Source: Betaproteobacteria bacterium HGW-Betaproteobacteria-14
Lineage (GTDB): Bacteria > Pseudomonadota > Gammaproteobacteria > Burkholderiales > Rhodocyclaceae
Assembly: GCA_002840845.1 (NCBI GenBank)
Contig: PHCS01000014.1
Span: forward strand, 1-49,836
DNA: 49,836 bases
Direction of reading: 5' to 3'
Numbering within the stretch: position 1 is the stretch's first letter; every line of letters begins with the position of its first letter. The notes under the pieces are model-generated. The model worked only from the letters and a program-made list of their open reading frames with translations, was not told the origin of the DNA and ran no database searches. This document shows positions 13,347-27,009 of the stretch, one piece after another. Made by a program: the position numbers and the translations under genes.

Positions 13347-16153
13347 GCAACCAACTCCCGATTCAGTTCTTCAATCACCTTTGGCAATTGATCGCCGAAC
13401 AGCTGATGCACGCGGCCAACGCCGCCTTCCTTGTTGAAGGGGGCATAGTCGAAGTCTTCGATTTCTATGTCGAGGTTGGCGGCAATGTGGTCGCGGATCA
13501 TTTCTAGCCAGTGGAGTTGTTCGGGGGTAAAGCGGCCATCTTTCCCCTTACCCTTGCCCTCTCCCCGGCGGGGAGAGGGGGTTGTTTGTTGCTGCGCGAG
13601 CCAGGCTTTGAAGTTGGCGGCGACGCGTTCGGGGTAGGGTACGAGTTCGTTTTCCTGGTGCATGGCGAAGCGTACGAGGCTCACCAGATCGGTGAGGATG
13701 CGGCGGGCGCTGGCGCCTTTGACCTTGCTTTTGTCCAATGCCGCATAAGCCTGCCAAAGCACCGATTCGTCGAACAGATGCGGCGGCGCATGCAGCTTGT
13801 CTGCCAGGGTTTTGATGTCTTCGAAGCGGAGCGGTGCTTTGGTCGGGCGGTTGTAGAGGATCTGCAGGGCAGTGATTTCGTCTTTGTGTTTCTCGATGAA
13901 GGCTTCGAAAGTTTGCACGAGGCTTTTCGCGCGCTCGGTGGCGGCGGCGCTGAAGCCGGCTTCGAGAAGCGTGTCTTGCGTGACGATGTCGATGATCTGG
14001 TCGGCTTTTTGGCGGAGTTCCAGGATGAGGTTGCGAAGTTTGGGGTCGGCGAGGGGTTTGACGGCTTGCTGGAGCAAACCTTCGCCACCCTCACCCCGGC
14101 CCTCTCCCGCCCCGGCGGGAGAGGGAGAAAAGCGGATGGCGTCGACGATGTTGCGGGCCAGGTCTTTCAAGCTGTGGCCACCGCTGGCTTCGATGACTTT
14201 CGTTTTGTCCGCATCGCCGATGTCGCGTTCCAGGCGGGCGAGGCGGGCGGCAACGCTGGAGAGCACTTCGGGTTCGACGTTGCCGAGGGCAACGGCCTGC
14301 AGGAGCTTATCGAAGGGTACGGCCTTTTTCTGGTCCATGGGGCGCGAATCGGTCTTGTCGCGCTCACAGACGCCGACGGCGTCGACGATGACGAAGTGGT
14401 CCTTGACGACGTGCTCGCCGGGATTGACGGCGCGCAGGTCGGCGCGCTCGATGATGCGCACGCCGCGGCCTTTCATCTGCTCGAAGAAGCTGCGGCTTTT
14501 GACGGAGCGCATGAAGACGACGATTTCGACGGGCTTGATGTCGGTGCCGGTGGCGATCATGTCTACGGTGACGGCGATGCGCGGGCAGTAGCTGGAGCGG
14601 AAGGCGCGGATCAGGTTTTCCGGGGTGTCGCCGGTGCTGCGGTAGGTGATCTTCTGGGCGAACTCGTTGCCGCGGCCAAATTCCTCGCGGAGGATTTGCA
14701 CGATGGCTTCGGCGTGGTTGTCGTCTTTGGCGAAGACCAGGGTCTTGGGCAGTTCCTGGCGCTGGGGAAACATTTCTGTTTTCCAGCGGTCGCGGATGGT
14801 ACGCACGACGGTGCGGATCTGATCGGGCGCTTGTACGCTGCGGTCGAGTTCGGCCGGGTTATAGTCGAAATCTTCATCGAGCTGCCAGTCGCTGCGCTTA
14901 CGGGTATCGTGGTCCATCACCTGCACCCAGTAGCCGGCTTCAACCGTGCTGCCAGCTTCGGTGACTTCTGTGCGGATGCGATAGACGTCGTAATTGACGT
15001 TCACGCCATCGGCGACGGCTTGGTCGTGGCCGTATTCCATGACCAGATTCTTGTTGAAGAAACCGAAGGTCTGCTTGTTGGGCGTGGCGGTGAGGCCGAC
15101 GAGATAGGCGTCGTAGTATTCGAGCACCTGGCGCCAGAGATTGTAGATGGAGCGGTGGGCTTCGTCGGTGACGATGATGTCGAACGTCTCGATGGGGATG
15201 GCCGGGTTGTATTCGATGGGCGGGACATCCTTGAATAGGGATTCCATGCCCTCGGCGGAATGTTCGTCGTCTTCCTCGGGCAGTTCGCGGCCCTTGAGCA
15301 TGGAGTACATGCGCTGGATGGTGCTGATGACGACGCGGGCGCTTTTGTCGAGAGTGTTGCCGCTCAGGTGCTGGACGATGTATTCCTCGCCGAACTTGAA
15401 GTTGTTGTAGGGCGAGACGTATTGGTCGAATTCTTTCTTGGTCTGACGGCCGAGGTTGCCGCGATCGACCAGGAACAGCACGCGCCGCGCGCCCGCGAAT
15501 TTGATGAGACGGTAGATAAACGAGATAGCTGTGTAAGTCTTGCCACTGCCTGTCGCCATCTGGATGAGGGCGCGCGGCTTGTCGGCGGCAAGGCTGGCTT
15601 CGAGGTTCTTGATTGCCTTGATCTGTGCCGGCCAGAGGCCTTCTTCCATTAGCGGTGGAAGGGAGCGGACGCGGGTGAGAAAAGTAGCGGGCGGCGCATT
15701 GACGCCCTCCTCGCCTTGCGCCGGCGAAGCATAGGCAAGCCATTCGGCAAGGGTGTCGGGCCGGTGGAAGGCAAAGGCGTTGCGGGCGCGCGGCTCGGGG
15801 TCGAGGCCGTTGGTGAAGTGGGTCTCATAGCCAGTGGATTCGTAGAGGAAAGGCAGGGGCCGGCGCCAGGCGGGCAGCGTTGCAGGAAGACCGGCGGCGT
15901 ATCGTGCAGACTGACTTTCCACGCCGGTGAGGGTGGCGCCTGCTTTTTTGGCTTCGATGACGCCGGCGGCCTTGCCATCGACGTACAGCAAGTAGTCGGC
16001 AAAGCCGTGGCCGGTGTTCAGGGGGAATTCGCGCAAGGCGACGCCGCGTGCGGCGTGGATGTTCGCTTGGGCAACATCGAAGACCTGCCAGCCGGCAAGC
16101 TTCAGCAGCCTGTCGATCTCCTCCCGCGCTTGTTGTTCTGGTTGAGGCGCCAA
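13343..16153 (-). CDS. hsdR: Type I restriction enzyme ATP-dependent motor/nuclease subunit
   Basis: 936 residues from a TTG at 16153; no in-frame ATG precedes it, and the N-terminus PEQQAREEIDRLLKLAGW is where the family starts. The nuclease site is D53 and E67-x-K69 (GVIEAKK). The translocase has Walker A ATGSGKT at 200-206 and DEAH at 330-333, with further helicase motifs such as VDMIATGTDIKPVE. Two glycine/proline-rich stretches, at about 676-692 and 857-866, are encoded by REP-like palindromes inserted in frame (see repeats at 14100 and 13557). They probably form surface loops. It is followed by hsdS with a four-base overlap and lies 52 bases after fic on the same strand. Confidence 0.95.
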   Translation of the reverse strand: MAPQPEQQAREEIDRLLKLAGWQVFDVAQANIHAARGVALREFPLNTGHGFADYLLYVDGKAAGVIEAKKAGATLTGVESQSARYAAGLPATLPAWRRPLPFLYESTGYETHFTNGLDPEPRARNAFAFHRPDTLAEWLAYASPAQGEEGVNAPPATFLTRVRSLPPLMEEGLWPAQIKAIKNLEASLAADKPRALIQMATGSGKTYTAISFIYRLIKFAGARRVLFLVDRGNLGRQTKKEFDQYVSPYNNFKFGEEYIVQHLSGNTLDKSARVVISTIQRMYSMLKGRELPEEDDEHSAEGMESLFKDVPPIEYNPAIPIETFDIIVTDEAHRSIYNLWRQVLEYYDAYLVGLTATPNKQTFGFFNKNLVMEYGHDQAVADGVNVNYDVYRIRTEVTEAGSTVEAGYWVQVMDHDTRKRSDWQLDEDFDYNPAELDRSVQAPDQIRTVVRTIRDRWKTEMFPQRQELPKTLVFAKDDNHAEAIVQILREEFGRGNEFAQKITYRSTGDTPENLIRAFRSSYCPRIAVTVDMIATGTDIKPVEIVVFMRSVKSRSFFEQMKGRGVRIIERADLRAVNPGEHVVKDHFVIVDAVGVCERDKTDSRPMDQKKAVPFDKLLQAVALGNVEPEVLSSVAARLARLERDIGDADKTKVIEASGGHSLKDLARNIVDAIRFSPSPAGAGEGRGEGGEGLLQQAVKPLADPKLRNLILELRQKADQIIDIVTQDTLLEAGFSAAATERAKSLVQTFEAFIEKHKDEITALQILYNRPTKAPLRFEDIKTLADKLHAPPHLFDESVLWQAYAALDKSKVKGASARRILTDLVSLVRFAMHQENELVPYPERVAANFKAWLAQQQTTPSPRRGEGKGKGKDGRFTPEQLHWLEMIRDHIAANLDIEIEDFDYAPFNKEGGVGRVHQLFGDQLPKVIEELNRELVA
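13557..13579. repeat. REP-like palindrome inside hsdR, copy D
   Basis: CCCTCTCCCC (13557-13566) and its complement (13570-13579) flank GGC. It encodes part of the in-frame TPSPRRGEGKG segment near the C-terminal end of HsdR. It belongs to the same family as 834-857, 14100-14125 and 18193-18216. Confidence 0.75.
14100..14125. repeat. REP-like palindrome inside hsdR, copy C
   Basis: The 11-bp arms match copies A and B exactly, with a CCCG loop. Similarity to the intergenic copy at 18193-18216 extends over about 40 bases, including the flanking CCCGGCCCTCTCCCGC. In hsdR it is translated as [17 protein letters not shown] without breaking the frame. Confidence 0.8.
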
Positions 16154-16205
16154 GACTAGTGCCCCATCTTGGTTAATGACGACGGCAATCCTAGCACGGG
16201 TGCCA

Positions 16206-17549
16206 CTAGCCAGCGATATTCACAATTTTGTCCTGCAAATCACCTGGTGCGATAAACAGCAAGGCACGGCCACCTCGGTCGGAAATCAGTAGCCCAAGCT
16301 CGACAAGGCCAAGCAAATCAGAACGAGCAGTCTGATAAGCAGTGCCATGTGTGCGCTGGTGTGAATCGATTCGATAGACTTCCCCGGGATGTTTCAAAGC
16401 ATGAGCAAGCAGCGCAACTTGGCGATGATTGATTTTGTTGCGCAATTTGGGTGAGGTCGCTAACAGCCGCTCAGTGCTCCGCTGTTCCTCAGCGGTTCGT
16501 GCTAGATAGTCATGCAGTGCAGCAATGGCTTTACGGATGGTTTCGAGCTGGTGCAGGATGAAGTAAGTCGTGTCGCAGCTGTCTGTCTCGGTGTGCAGAT
16601 AGGCTCGCACGTACTGCGCAGGTGCGGCGCGCAGGAAGTGCGAGATGGAAAGGAATTCCATCAGCCAATACCCGCTACGTGCCATGGACCAATAGAAAAG
16701 CGCCCGTGCCGTACGACCGTTGCCATCTACAAAGGGATGGTCATACCCGATCATGAAGTGAAGCAGAATCGCACGCAGGGCAGGATGTACGAAAGGGGTG
16801 GCGTTTTCACCTGCATTGGCAAAGGTGCACAGACGATCCAGCCGCTCTGGCAATTCGCTGTAAGTTGGCGGCTGATGCAAGATTGTTCCATCGCGATGAT
16901 CAGCAACATGCACATCGTCGCTTAAACGCAACCGACCTGCATCGGCTGGATCATCCAAAGTATCTTCCGTCAGAATCCAGTGAAGTTTCAAAATCCGCTC
17001 AGGCGTGATCGGTTCATCCTTCATGCCGCGGATGGTTTCCATCGCCTGATAGTTGTTGAAGATCATTTGCTCACTACGGTCGCGTGGCTTGCGCTGTTCG
17101 CGCAGCATGGATTCAGCAACCTTCCGCGTAGTAGCAGCGCCTTCGAGCTGGCTTGATGTGATGGCTTCTTCGATGAGCGAGTGGAGTAGGTAGCGATTTC
17201 GCTGCTCCGGAGTATTGATTTCTCCAGGCGCAAGGATTTCACCAGCGGCATCTCGGTCGATGTGGTGCAGGTGGATTTGCACAGGCTCGGGCGTTGCTAG
17301 CAGTAAGGGTTTGCTCGACTTGTCCAGCAAAGGCAACCGTCGCGACTGGCCGAGACGCGCCATCTTGATAGCGAACCACCACTCTTCCGGGGTGAGATCG
17401 CCTGGCGGCTCGCGGTGCCGCAACTGATCCCAATGAAGGTACTCTCCCTCAGCTAGCGGGGAGTAACTTTCCATTATCCGGGCCAACCGCTCAGGCGGGA
17501 TTTTTCCGACGACATCTCTTTCGGAGGGTGGCGACAGCGGTATCTTCAT
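16206..17549 (-). CDS. Fic-domain AMP transferase with inhibitory motif and winged-helix tail
   Basis: 447 residues. The complete Fic active-site motif HPFVDGNGRTAR is at 271-282. An N-terminal inhibitory helix carries the S-xxx-E-G signature (S132 to G137, SSQLEG), so the protein is a self-inhibited class II-like Fic enzyme. The C-terminal 70 residues (about 375-447) read as a winged helix (HRQVALLAHALKHPGEVYRI), suggesting DNA binding. Such proteins transfer AMP from ATP to target proteins. Two 24-bp inverted repeats upstream point to autoregulation. The gene runs into hsdR after 52 bases, so it may belong to the restriction transcript. No clear Shine-Dalgarno sequence is seen. Confidence 0.92.
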   Translation of the reverse strand: MKIPLSPPSERDVVGKIPPERLARIMESYSPLAEGEYLHWDQLRHREPPGDLTPEEWWFAIKMARLGQSRRLPLLDKSSKPLLLATPEPVQIHLHHIDRDAAGEILAPGEINTPEQRNRYLLHSLIEEAITSSQLEGAATTRKVAESMLREQRKPRDRSEQMIFNNYQAMETIRGMKDEPITPERILKLHWILTEDTLDDPADAGRLRLSDDVHVADHRDGTILHQPPTYSELPERLDRLCTFANAGENATPFVHPALRAILLHFMIGYDHPFVDGNGRTARALFYWSMARSGYWLMEFLSISHFLRAAPAQYVRAYLHTETDSCDTTYFILHQLETIRKAIAALHDYLARTAEEQRSTERLLATSPKLRNKINHRQVALLAHALKHPGEVYRIDSHQRTHGTAYQTARSDLLGLVELGLLISDRGGRALLFIAPGDLQDKIVNIAG

Positions 17550-17556
17550 GGTTATC

Positions 17557-17580
17557 TACTAATTCTCAAGATTATTAGTA
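17557..17580. promoter_or_regulatory. 24-bp inverted repeat upstream of fic, site 1
   Basis: TACTAAT at 17557-17563 and ATTAGTA at 17574-17580, spaced 10 bases apart, begin 8 bases upstream of the fic start codon. It has the same geometry as site 2, so this is a candidate operator pair. Confidence 0.55.
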
Positions 17581-17617
17581 ATTGGTTGGCAGGTTAATAG
17601 TCTAGAACCTGCTTGTC

Positions 17618-17641
17618 TACTAATTTGTTATTAAATTAGTA
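17618..17641. promoter_or_regulatory. 24-bp inverted repeat upstream of fic, site 2
   Basis: TACTAATTT (17618-17626) pairs with AAATTAGTA (17633-17641), 9-bp arms. Its start is 61 bases from site 1, close to six helical turns, so two bound dimers would face the same side of the DNA. Confidence 0.55.
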
Positions 17642-17704
17642 ATAGGCTAGTAGTAACAAGGTTGTTACCGAGGCCAGCATCTTAATAACTATATGAAATA
17701 AAAT

Positions 17705-17736
17705 AAAAAAGGCAGCCAAAGCTGCCTTTTCTTTTT
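17705..17736 (-). terminator. Rho-independent terminator of the atp operon
   Basis: GGCAGC and GCTGCC form a 6-bp stem around a 4-base loop (17711-17726). For leftward transcription the stem is followed by a run of six U, and it is preceded by an A-rich stretch. It lies 15-45 bases after the atpC stop. Confidence 0.85.
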
Positions 17737-17750
17737 GCTGTTGCTTACGC

Positions 17751-18170
17751 TCAGTGCCGCTTGCGCAGTTTCTGGATCGCGGCGAGTTGGGCGATGGCTT
17801 CGGCCAGTTCGGCTTGGGCCTTGGCGTACTCGAGTTGCGAGGTCTTGTTCTGCAGGGCTTCCTCGGCCTTCTTCTTGGCGTCGAGGGCCTTGGCTTCGTC
17901 GAGGTCCTTGCCGCGGATGGCGGTGTCGGCCAGCACGGTAACGAGGTTGGGCTGCACTTCGAGCATGCCGCCGGCGACGAAGACGAGTTCTTCGGTGCCT
18001 TCCTGCGTCTTGACGCGCACGACGCCCGGCTTGATGCGGGTGAGCAGCGGCGTATGGCCGGGCATGATGCCCAGCTCGCCGGCTTCGCCCGGGAGGACGA
18101 CGAACTCCGCCAGCCCGGAGAAGATGGATTCTTCTGCGCTGACGATGTCGACGTGTACTGTCATTGCCAT
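17751..18170 (-). CDS. atpC: F1 ATP synthase epsilon subunit
   Basis: 139 residues, normal length. It forms part of the F1 central stalk and can inhibit ATP hydrolysis. The N-terminal beta-barrel (about 1-85: [34 protein letters not shown]) and C-terminal helical hairpin (about 88-139, rich in A, E, K and L) are clear. It is the last gene of the atp operon. The gap to atpD holds the REP-like palindrome at 18193-18216, and a strong terminator follows. Confidence 0.98.
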   Translation of the reverse strand: MAMTVHVDIVSAEESIFSGLAEFVVLPGEAGELGIMPGHTPLLTRIKPGVVRVKTQEGTEELVFVAGGMLEVQPNLVTVLADTAIRGKDLDEAKALDAKKKAEEALQNKTSQLEYAKAQAELAEAIAQLAAIQKLRKRH

Positions 18171-18192
18171 GGTTACCTTTCCCTCTCCCCGG

Positions 18193-18216
18193 CCCTCTCC
18201 CGCTTGCGGGAGAGGG
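18193..18216. repeat. REP-like palindrome between atpD and atpC, copy B
   Basis: The 11-bp arms are identical to copy A, with a TT loop. It lies within the transcribed atpD-atpC gap, where a hairpin could lower downstream expression or protect the upstream mRNA. Confidence 0.8.
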
Positions 18217-18227
18217 AGGGAAGTTCG

Positions 18228-20499
<2,272 letters not shown>

Positions 20500-20524
20500 G
20501 GTTGGCTCCTAGCTCGGCCTGACG

Positions 20525-22063
<1,539 letters not shown>

Positions 22064-22074
22064 GTTTGATGCTC

Positions 22075-22611
22075 CTAATTCTTAAGCGCCGTAGCCATGG
22101 CTGCGAGCTTGCCGCGTACCGAAGCGTCGATAACCTGATCGCCGACGGCGATCCGAACCCCGCCAATCAGCTCGGGGGCCATTCTGACTGTCGCCTGGAT
22201 CTTGCACTTGAAGCGCGCTTCCAGTTCGGCGACGAGATTCTTCAGCGTGGCTTCGTCGAGCGGGAAGGCGGAGGCGATGTCGGCCTCCTGCACGCCCTCC
22301 TGCCCGTTCTTCAGGTCGACGTAGAGTTCGCGGATCTCGGGAAGAACCTGCAGACGTTCGTTGTCGACGAGCAGTCGGGCGAAGTTCTGCTGTTCGGCAG
22401 AAAGCGACGACCCGGCGACATCGAGGAACAACTTGGTGACCTGCGAGGGCAGCAGACGCGGATTGGCAATGCAATCCAGCATCTGCGCATCGGCGGCGAC
22501 GGCCGCCATGCGGTCAAGCGCCTGCTGCCATGGCCCCAGCGCGTTGGTCTCCCGCGCCAGCTGGAATGCGGCTTCGGCGTAGGGACGTGCGAGGGTGACG
22601 TTCTCGGCCAT
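22075..22611 (-). CDS. atpH: F1 ATP synthase delta subunit
   Basis: 178 residues. It links F1 to the peripheral stalk. The N-terminal six-helix domain ([25 protein letters not shown]) and the C-terminal [24 protein letters not shown] segment typical of bacterial delta/OSCP are visible. It is spaced 3 bases from atpF. Confidence 0.97.
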   Translation of the reverse strand: MAENVTLARPYAEAAFQLARETNALGPWQQALDRMAAVAADAQMLDCIANPRLLPSQVTKLFLDVAGSSLSAEQQNFARLLVDNERLQVLPEIRELYVDLKNGQEGVQEADIASAFPLDEATLKNLVAELEARFKCKIQATVRMAPELIGGVRIAVGDQVIDASVRGKLAAMATALKN

Positions 22612-22614
22612 GGC

Positions 22615-23088
22615 TTACTTGAGTTCCTGTTTCAGGTTGGCGAGCAGGTCGGCGTGGACTTGGGCGTTGATTTCCTTGCGCAAGATGCGCTCGGCGCCGG
22701 CAACGGCCAGAACGGCAACCTGCTCGCGCAGGGCCTCCTTGGCACGCTGGGCGGCGACGCCGGCTTCGGCCTCGGCGGCCTGGCGGGCTTGCGCAATGAT
22801 GCGGGCCGCTTCCTGGCGGGCTTCCTCGACCAGTGCGACACCCTGCTTCTCGGCACCGGCACGCAGCTCGGTGGCCGACTCGCGGGCTTTCTTCAGCTCG
22901 TCGACGACCTTTTTCTCGGTCAGCGCCAGTTCGGATTTCGCCTTGTCCGCGGCCGATAGCCCGTCGGCAATCTTTTTCGCTCGCTCGTCGAGTGCCTTCA
23001 TGATGGGCGGCCACACGAACTTCATCGTGAACCACGCCAGAATGAGGAACACAACCAGCTGGGCAAATAGCGTTGCGTTCAGATTCAC
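22615..23088 (-). CDS. atpF: F0 ATP synthase subunit b
   Basis: 157 residues. One N-terminal membrane helix (about 5-25, [21 protein letters not shown]) precedes a long charged and alanine-rich helix (26-157) that dimerises into the peripheral stalk. The [15 protein letters not shown] junction is typical of betaproteobacterial AtpF. Confidence 0.98.
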   Translation of the reverse strand: MNLNATLFAQLVVFLILAWFTMKFVWPPIMKALDERAKKIADGLSAADKAKSELALTEKKVVDELKKARESATELRAGAEKQGVALVEEARQEAARIIAQARQAAEAEAGVAAQRAKEALREQVAVLAVAGAERILRKEINAQVHADLLANLKQELK

Positions 23089-23121
23089 GGTAATCGCTCC
23101 TTCTTAATCAGACAGGGCCGA

Positions 23122-24600
<1,479 letters not shown>

Positions 24601-24695
24601 GACGGTTTCACCACGCTCCGGCGACACACACTCACAAATTGCGCGCTGCAAAACTTCGGCTGCGCAATGCGTGCCACCGCTCACAAAAGACGGCG

Positions 24696-24724
24696 ATTTT
24701 ATAGTCATATAAGTAAATTGTCAA
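24696..24724 (-). promoter_or_regulatory. Sigma-70-type promoter of the atp operon
   Basis: On the minus strand TTGACA (24719-24724) is a perfect -35 box and TAAAAT (24696-24701) a five-of-six -10 box, with an optimal 17-base spacer. It would give a leader of about 90 bases before atpI. No other promoter is obvious upstream of the nine atp genes. Confidence 0.75.
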
Positions 24725-24861
24725 ACCCGGGAACCGCGCCAATGCTGGTATGCGGGCAGACTAAACCTTCATTTATCAATAAGATCGGGACTTCGTTCGG
24801 TGTGTTGCGATGCAGCAAATCCACCTGCTTGCGGATTCCCTGGAAAAGCGATAATCCCCCC

Positions 24862-26112
24862 ATGAACCGCCGACGATTTTTACTTTCTGCTGGCCTGACG
24901 GGACTGGGAGTGAGCGGAATGGCCACCTGGTGGTTCTGGCCGGAACAGGGCCTGCTCAATCCCTGCCTGTCTACATTGCCGCGCAAACTGGCCGATCACG
25001 AACTGGTGCGCAACGCCTGGCTCGGTCTCGACCCAGCCCAGGTGTGGGACTGCCACGCGCACCTCGTCGGCACCGGCGATTCGGGCAGCGGCATCTGGCT
25101 CAACCCGGCGCTGGATTCCATGATCCACCCGATGCAGTACGCACAGCGGCTGTTCTTCCTTAACGCCGGCTGCGCCCACGATGCGCCCGGGCGCGTCGAC
25201 CAGAGCTATGTGGAGCGCATGCAAAACCTGCTCGAAGGCATGCGCCCGGGCGCGAAGCTGATGCTCTTCGCCTTCGATTATTTTCACCGTGAAGATGGCG
25301 CCATCAGCCGCGACGACAGCGCGTTCCATGTGCCGAACGACTATGCGCGCAACGTGGCGCGCCAGCATCCGCGCTATTTCGAATGGGTGGCTTCCATCCA
25401 TCCCTACCGCAGGGATTGCGTCGAGGCGCTGACACGGGCTGCGGCGGAAGGCACCCGCGCCGTCAAATGGCTGCCGGCCGCGCAGGGCATGAATCCCTCA
25501 TCGCCCTTATGCGACCGCTTCTTCGAGGCGCTGGCAAAGCTCGACCTGCCGCTGATCAGCCATGCCGGCGAGGAACGCGCGGTGCACGGCGGCAACACGC
25601 AGCACTTCGGCAACCCGCTGCTGTTGCGCCGTGCACTCGATCACGGCGTGCGCGTGGTGGTCGCCCATTGCGGTTCGATGGGCCAGGATCGCGATCTCGA
25701 TCGCGGTGCGAACGGCCCGCATGTCGACAGCTTCGATCTCTTCGCCCGCCTCATGGATGATGCGGCTTACGGGCCGAAACTGCATGGCGACATCTCGGCG
25801 GTGACCCAGCTGAACCGCGCCGGACCGGCGCTGATAACCTTGCTCGAGCGAGAAGACTGGCATGGCCGCCTGCTCAACGGCTCCGACTACCCTTTGCCGG
25901 GCGTGATGCCGCTCTTCTCGGTTAACTACATGGTGCAGCTGGGCTTGCTCTCGGCCAGCGCAGCGCCAGTGCTCACCGAAATCCGCAGGCACAACCCGCT
26001 GCTGTTCGATTTCGTGCTGAAGCGCCATATTGCATCCGGCGGCAGCTCCTTCGCGCCTTCCGTCTTCGCCACACGCTCCTTCTTCGACAGGCGCATCGCC
26101 AAGGCGTATTGA
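24862..26112 (+). CDS. Amidohydrolase-family metal-dependent hydrolase, probable Tat substrate
   Basis: 416 residues from the ATG at 24862. The N-terminus NRRRFLLSAGLTGLGVSGMA has a twin arginine before a hydrophobic stretch, like a Tat signal, suggesting a folded metalloenzyme exported to the periplasm. The barrel motifs of amidohydrolase-related proteins are visible: CHAHL (HxH, about residue 67), the ISHAGEE and VVAHCGSMG histidines and the LNGSDYPL aspartate. Substrate unknown. It is divergent from the atp operon and convergent with parB. I see no convincing Shine-Dalgarno sequence or promoter in the upstream 130 bases. Confidence 0.8.
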   Translation: MNRRRFLLSAGLTGLGVSGMATWWFWPEQGLLNPCLSTLPRKLADHELVRNAWLGLDPAQVWDCHAHLVGTGDSGSGIWLNPALDSMIHPMQYAQRLFFLNAGCAHDAPGRVDQSYVERMQNLLEGMRPGAKLMLFAFDYFHREDGAISRDDSAFHVPNDYARNVARQHPRYFEWVASIHPYRRDCVEALTRAAAEGTRAVKWLPAAQGMNPSSPLCDRFFEALAKLDLPLISHAGEERAVHGGNTQHFGNPLLLRRALDHGVRVVVAHCGSMGQDRDLDRGANGPHVDSFDLFARLMDDAAYGPKLHGDISAVTQLNRAGPALITLLEREDWHGRLLNGSDYPLPGVMPLFSVNYMVQLGLLSASAAPVLTEIRRHNPLLFDFVLKRHIASGGSSFAPSVFATRSFFDRRIAKAY

Positions 26113-26130
26113 CAAGGAAGGAATGGATTT

Positions 26131-26149
26131 GCCGCCGTCCCGTGGCGGC
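26131..26149 (+). terminator. Hairpin after the amidohydrolase gene
   Basis: GCCGCC and GGCGGC form a 6-bp stem around a 7-base loop, 19 bases after the stop codon. The T-rich tract (ACTTTATTTTTT) comes about ten bases later rather than directly. It is a plausible but imperfect terminator between convergent genes. Confidence 0.4.
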
Positions 26150-26155
26150 TGACTT

Positions 26156-26998
26156 TCACTTTATTTTTTCGAGGATGCCGTCGAGCTGGTCGAGGCTGGA
26201 GAAGCCGATGGCGACATGGCCGGCGCCCTTGGCGCCCATCTTGATCTTCACCTGCGCGCCGAGCTTGTCGGCGAGTTCTTCTTCCAGACGCGCCACGTCG
26301 CGGTCTTCCGTCTTGGCTGCGGATTTCTTTTTCGGCGGATTGAGCTCGTGCTGCACCATGCGTTCGGCTTCGCGCACCGAGTAGCCCTTGGCGGCGATGC
26401 GGTGGGCGAGCTGCAGCTGGCTGGCCTTGGCCAGCGGCAGCAGCGCGCGGGCATGGCCCATGTCGATCTCGCCGCCCATGAGCAGCTCCTGTACCGGCTT
26501 GGCCAGGTGCAGCAGGCGCAGCAGGTTGCTGGCGGCAGGACGCGAGCGGCCGACGGCATCGGCCGCCTGCTGGTGCGTCATGCCGAATTCGTCGATGAGG
26601 CGCTGGATGCCCATCGCCTCTTCCAGCGGATTGAGGTCCTCCCGCTGGATGTTCTCGATGAGCGACATGGCGAGCGCAGAATCGTCGGGGATGTCGCGCA
26701 CCAGCACCGGCACTTCGTGCAGGCCGGCCAGTTGCGAAGCGCGCCAGCGCCGTTCGCCGGCGATGATCTCGTAGCGGCCGCCGTCGATCGGCCTCACGAG
26801 GATCGGCTGCATGACGCCCTTCGCCCTGATGGAGGCGGCCAGTTCGTTGAGCGACTCCTGGTCCATGTGGGTGCGCGGCTGGTACTTGCCGGGCTGGAGA
26901 AAATCGACGCGCAGGGTGTCCTGCCGCTGCGGCTCGCTGCTGTTGCCGGCGAGCAGGGCGTCGAGCCCGCGGCCGAGGCCTTTGTGTTTGGTTGCCAT
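26156..26998 (-). CDS. parB: Chromosome-partitioning protein ParB
   Basis: 280 residues from the ATG at 26998 (ATKHKGLGRGLDALLAGN, the typical ParB start). It is a CTP-dependent DNA clamp that loads at parS. The CTP-binding N-terminal domain contains GERRWRASQLAGL, a helix-turn-helix follows (MTHQQAADAVGRSRPAASNLLRLL), and the C-terminal part forms the dimer domain. parS-like sites occur in this window at 30381-30396 and 31223-31238. The gene lies 11 bases after parA in the same unit. Confidence 0.97.
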   Translation of the reverse strand: MATKHKGLGRGLDALLAGNSSEPQRQDTLRVDFLQPGKYQPRTHMDQESLNELAASIRAKGVMQPILVRPIDGGRYEIIAGERRWRASQLAGLHEVPVLVRDIPDDSALAMSLIENIQREDLNPLEEAMGIQRLIDEFGMTHQQAADAVGRSRPAASNLLRLLHLAKPVQELLMGGEIDMGHARALLPLAKASQLQLAHRIAAKGYSVREAERMVQHELNPPKKKSAAKTEDRDVARLEEELADKLGAQVKIKMGAKGAGHVAIGFSSLDQLDGILEKIK

Positions 26999-27009
26999 AA
27001 TTTTTCCCC

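Noticed and set aside
13511-15238. 575-codon plus-strand frame across hsdR
   Set aside because: It is the antisense shadow of a clear HsdR protein, with biased composition and no recognisable domain.
17705-17736. Attenuator or regulator of fic
   Set aside because: It lies upstream of the fic promoter region and has the stem/U-run order expected for ending the atp transcript.
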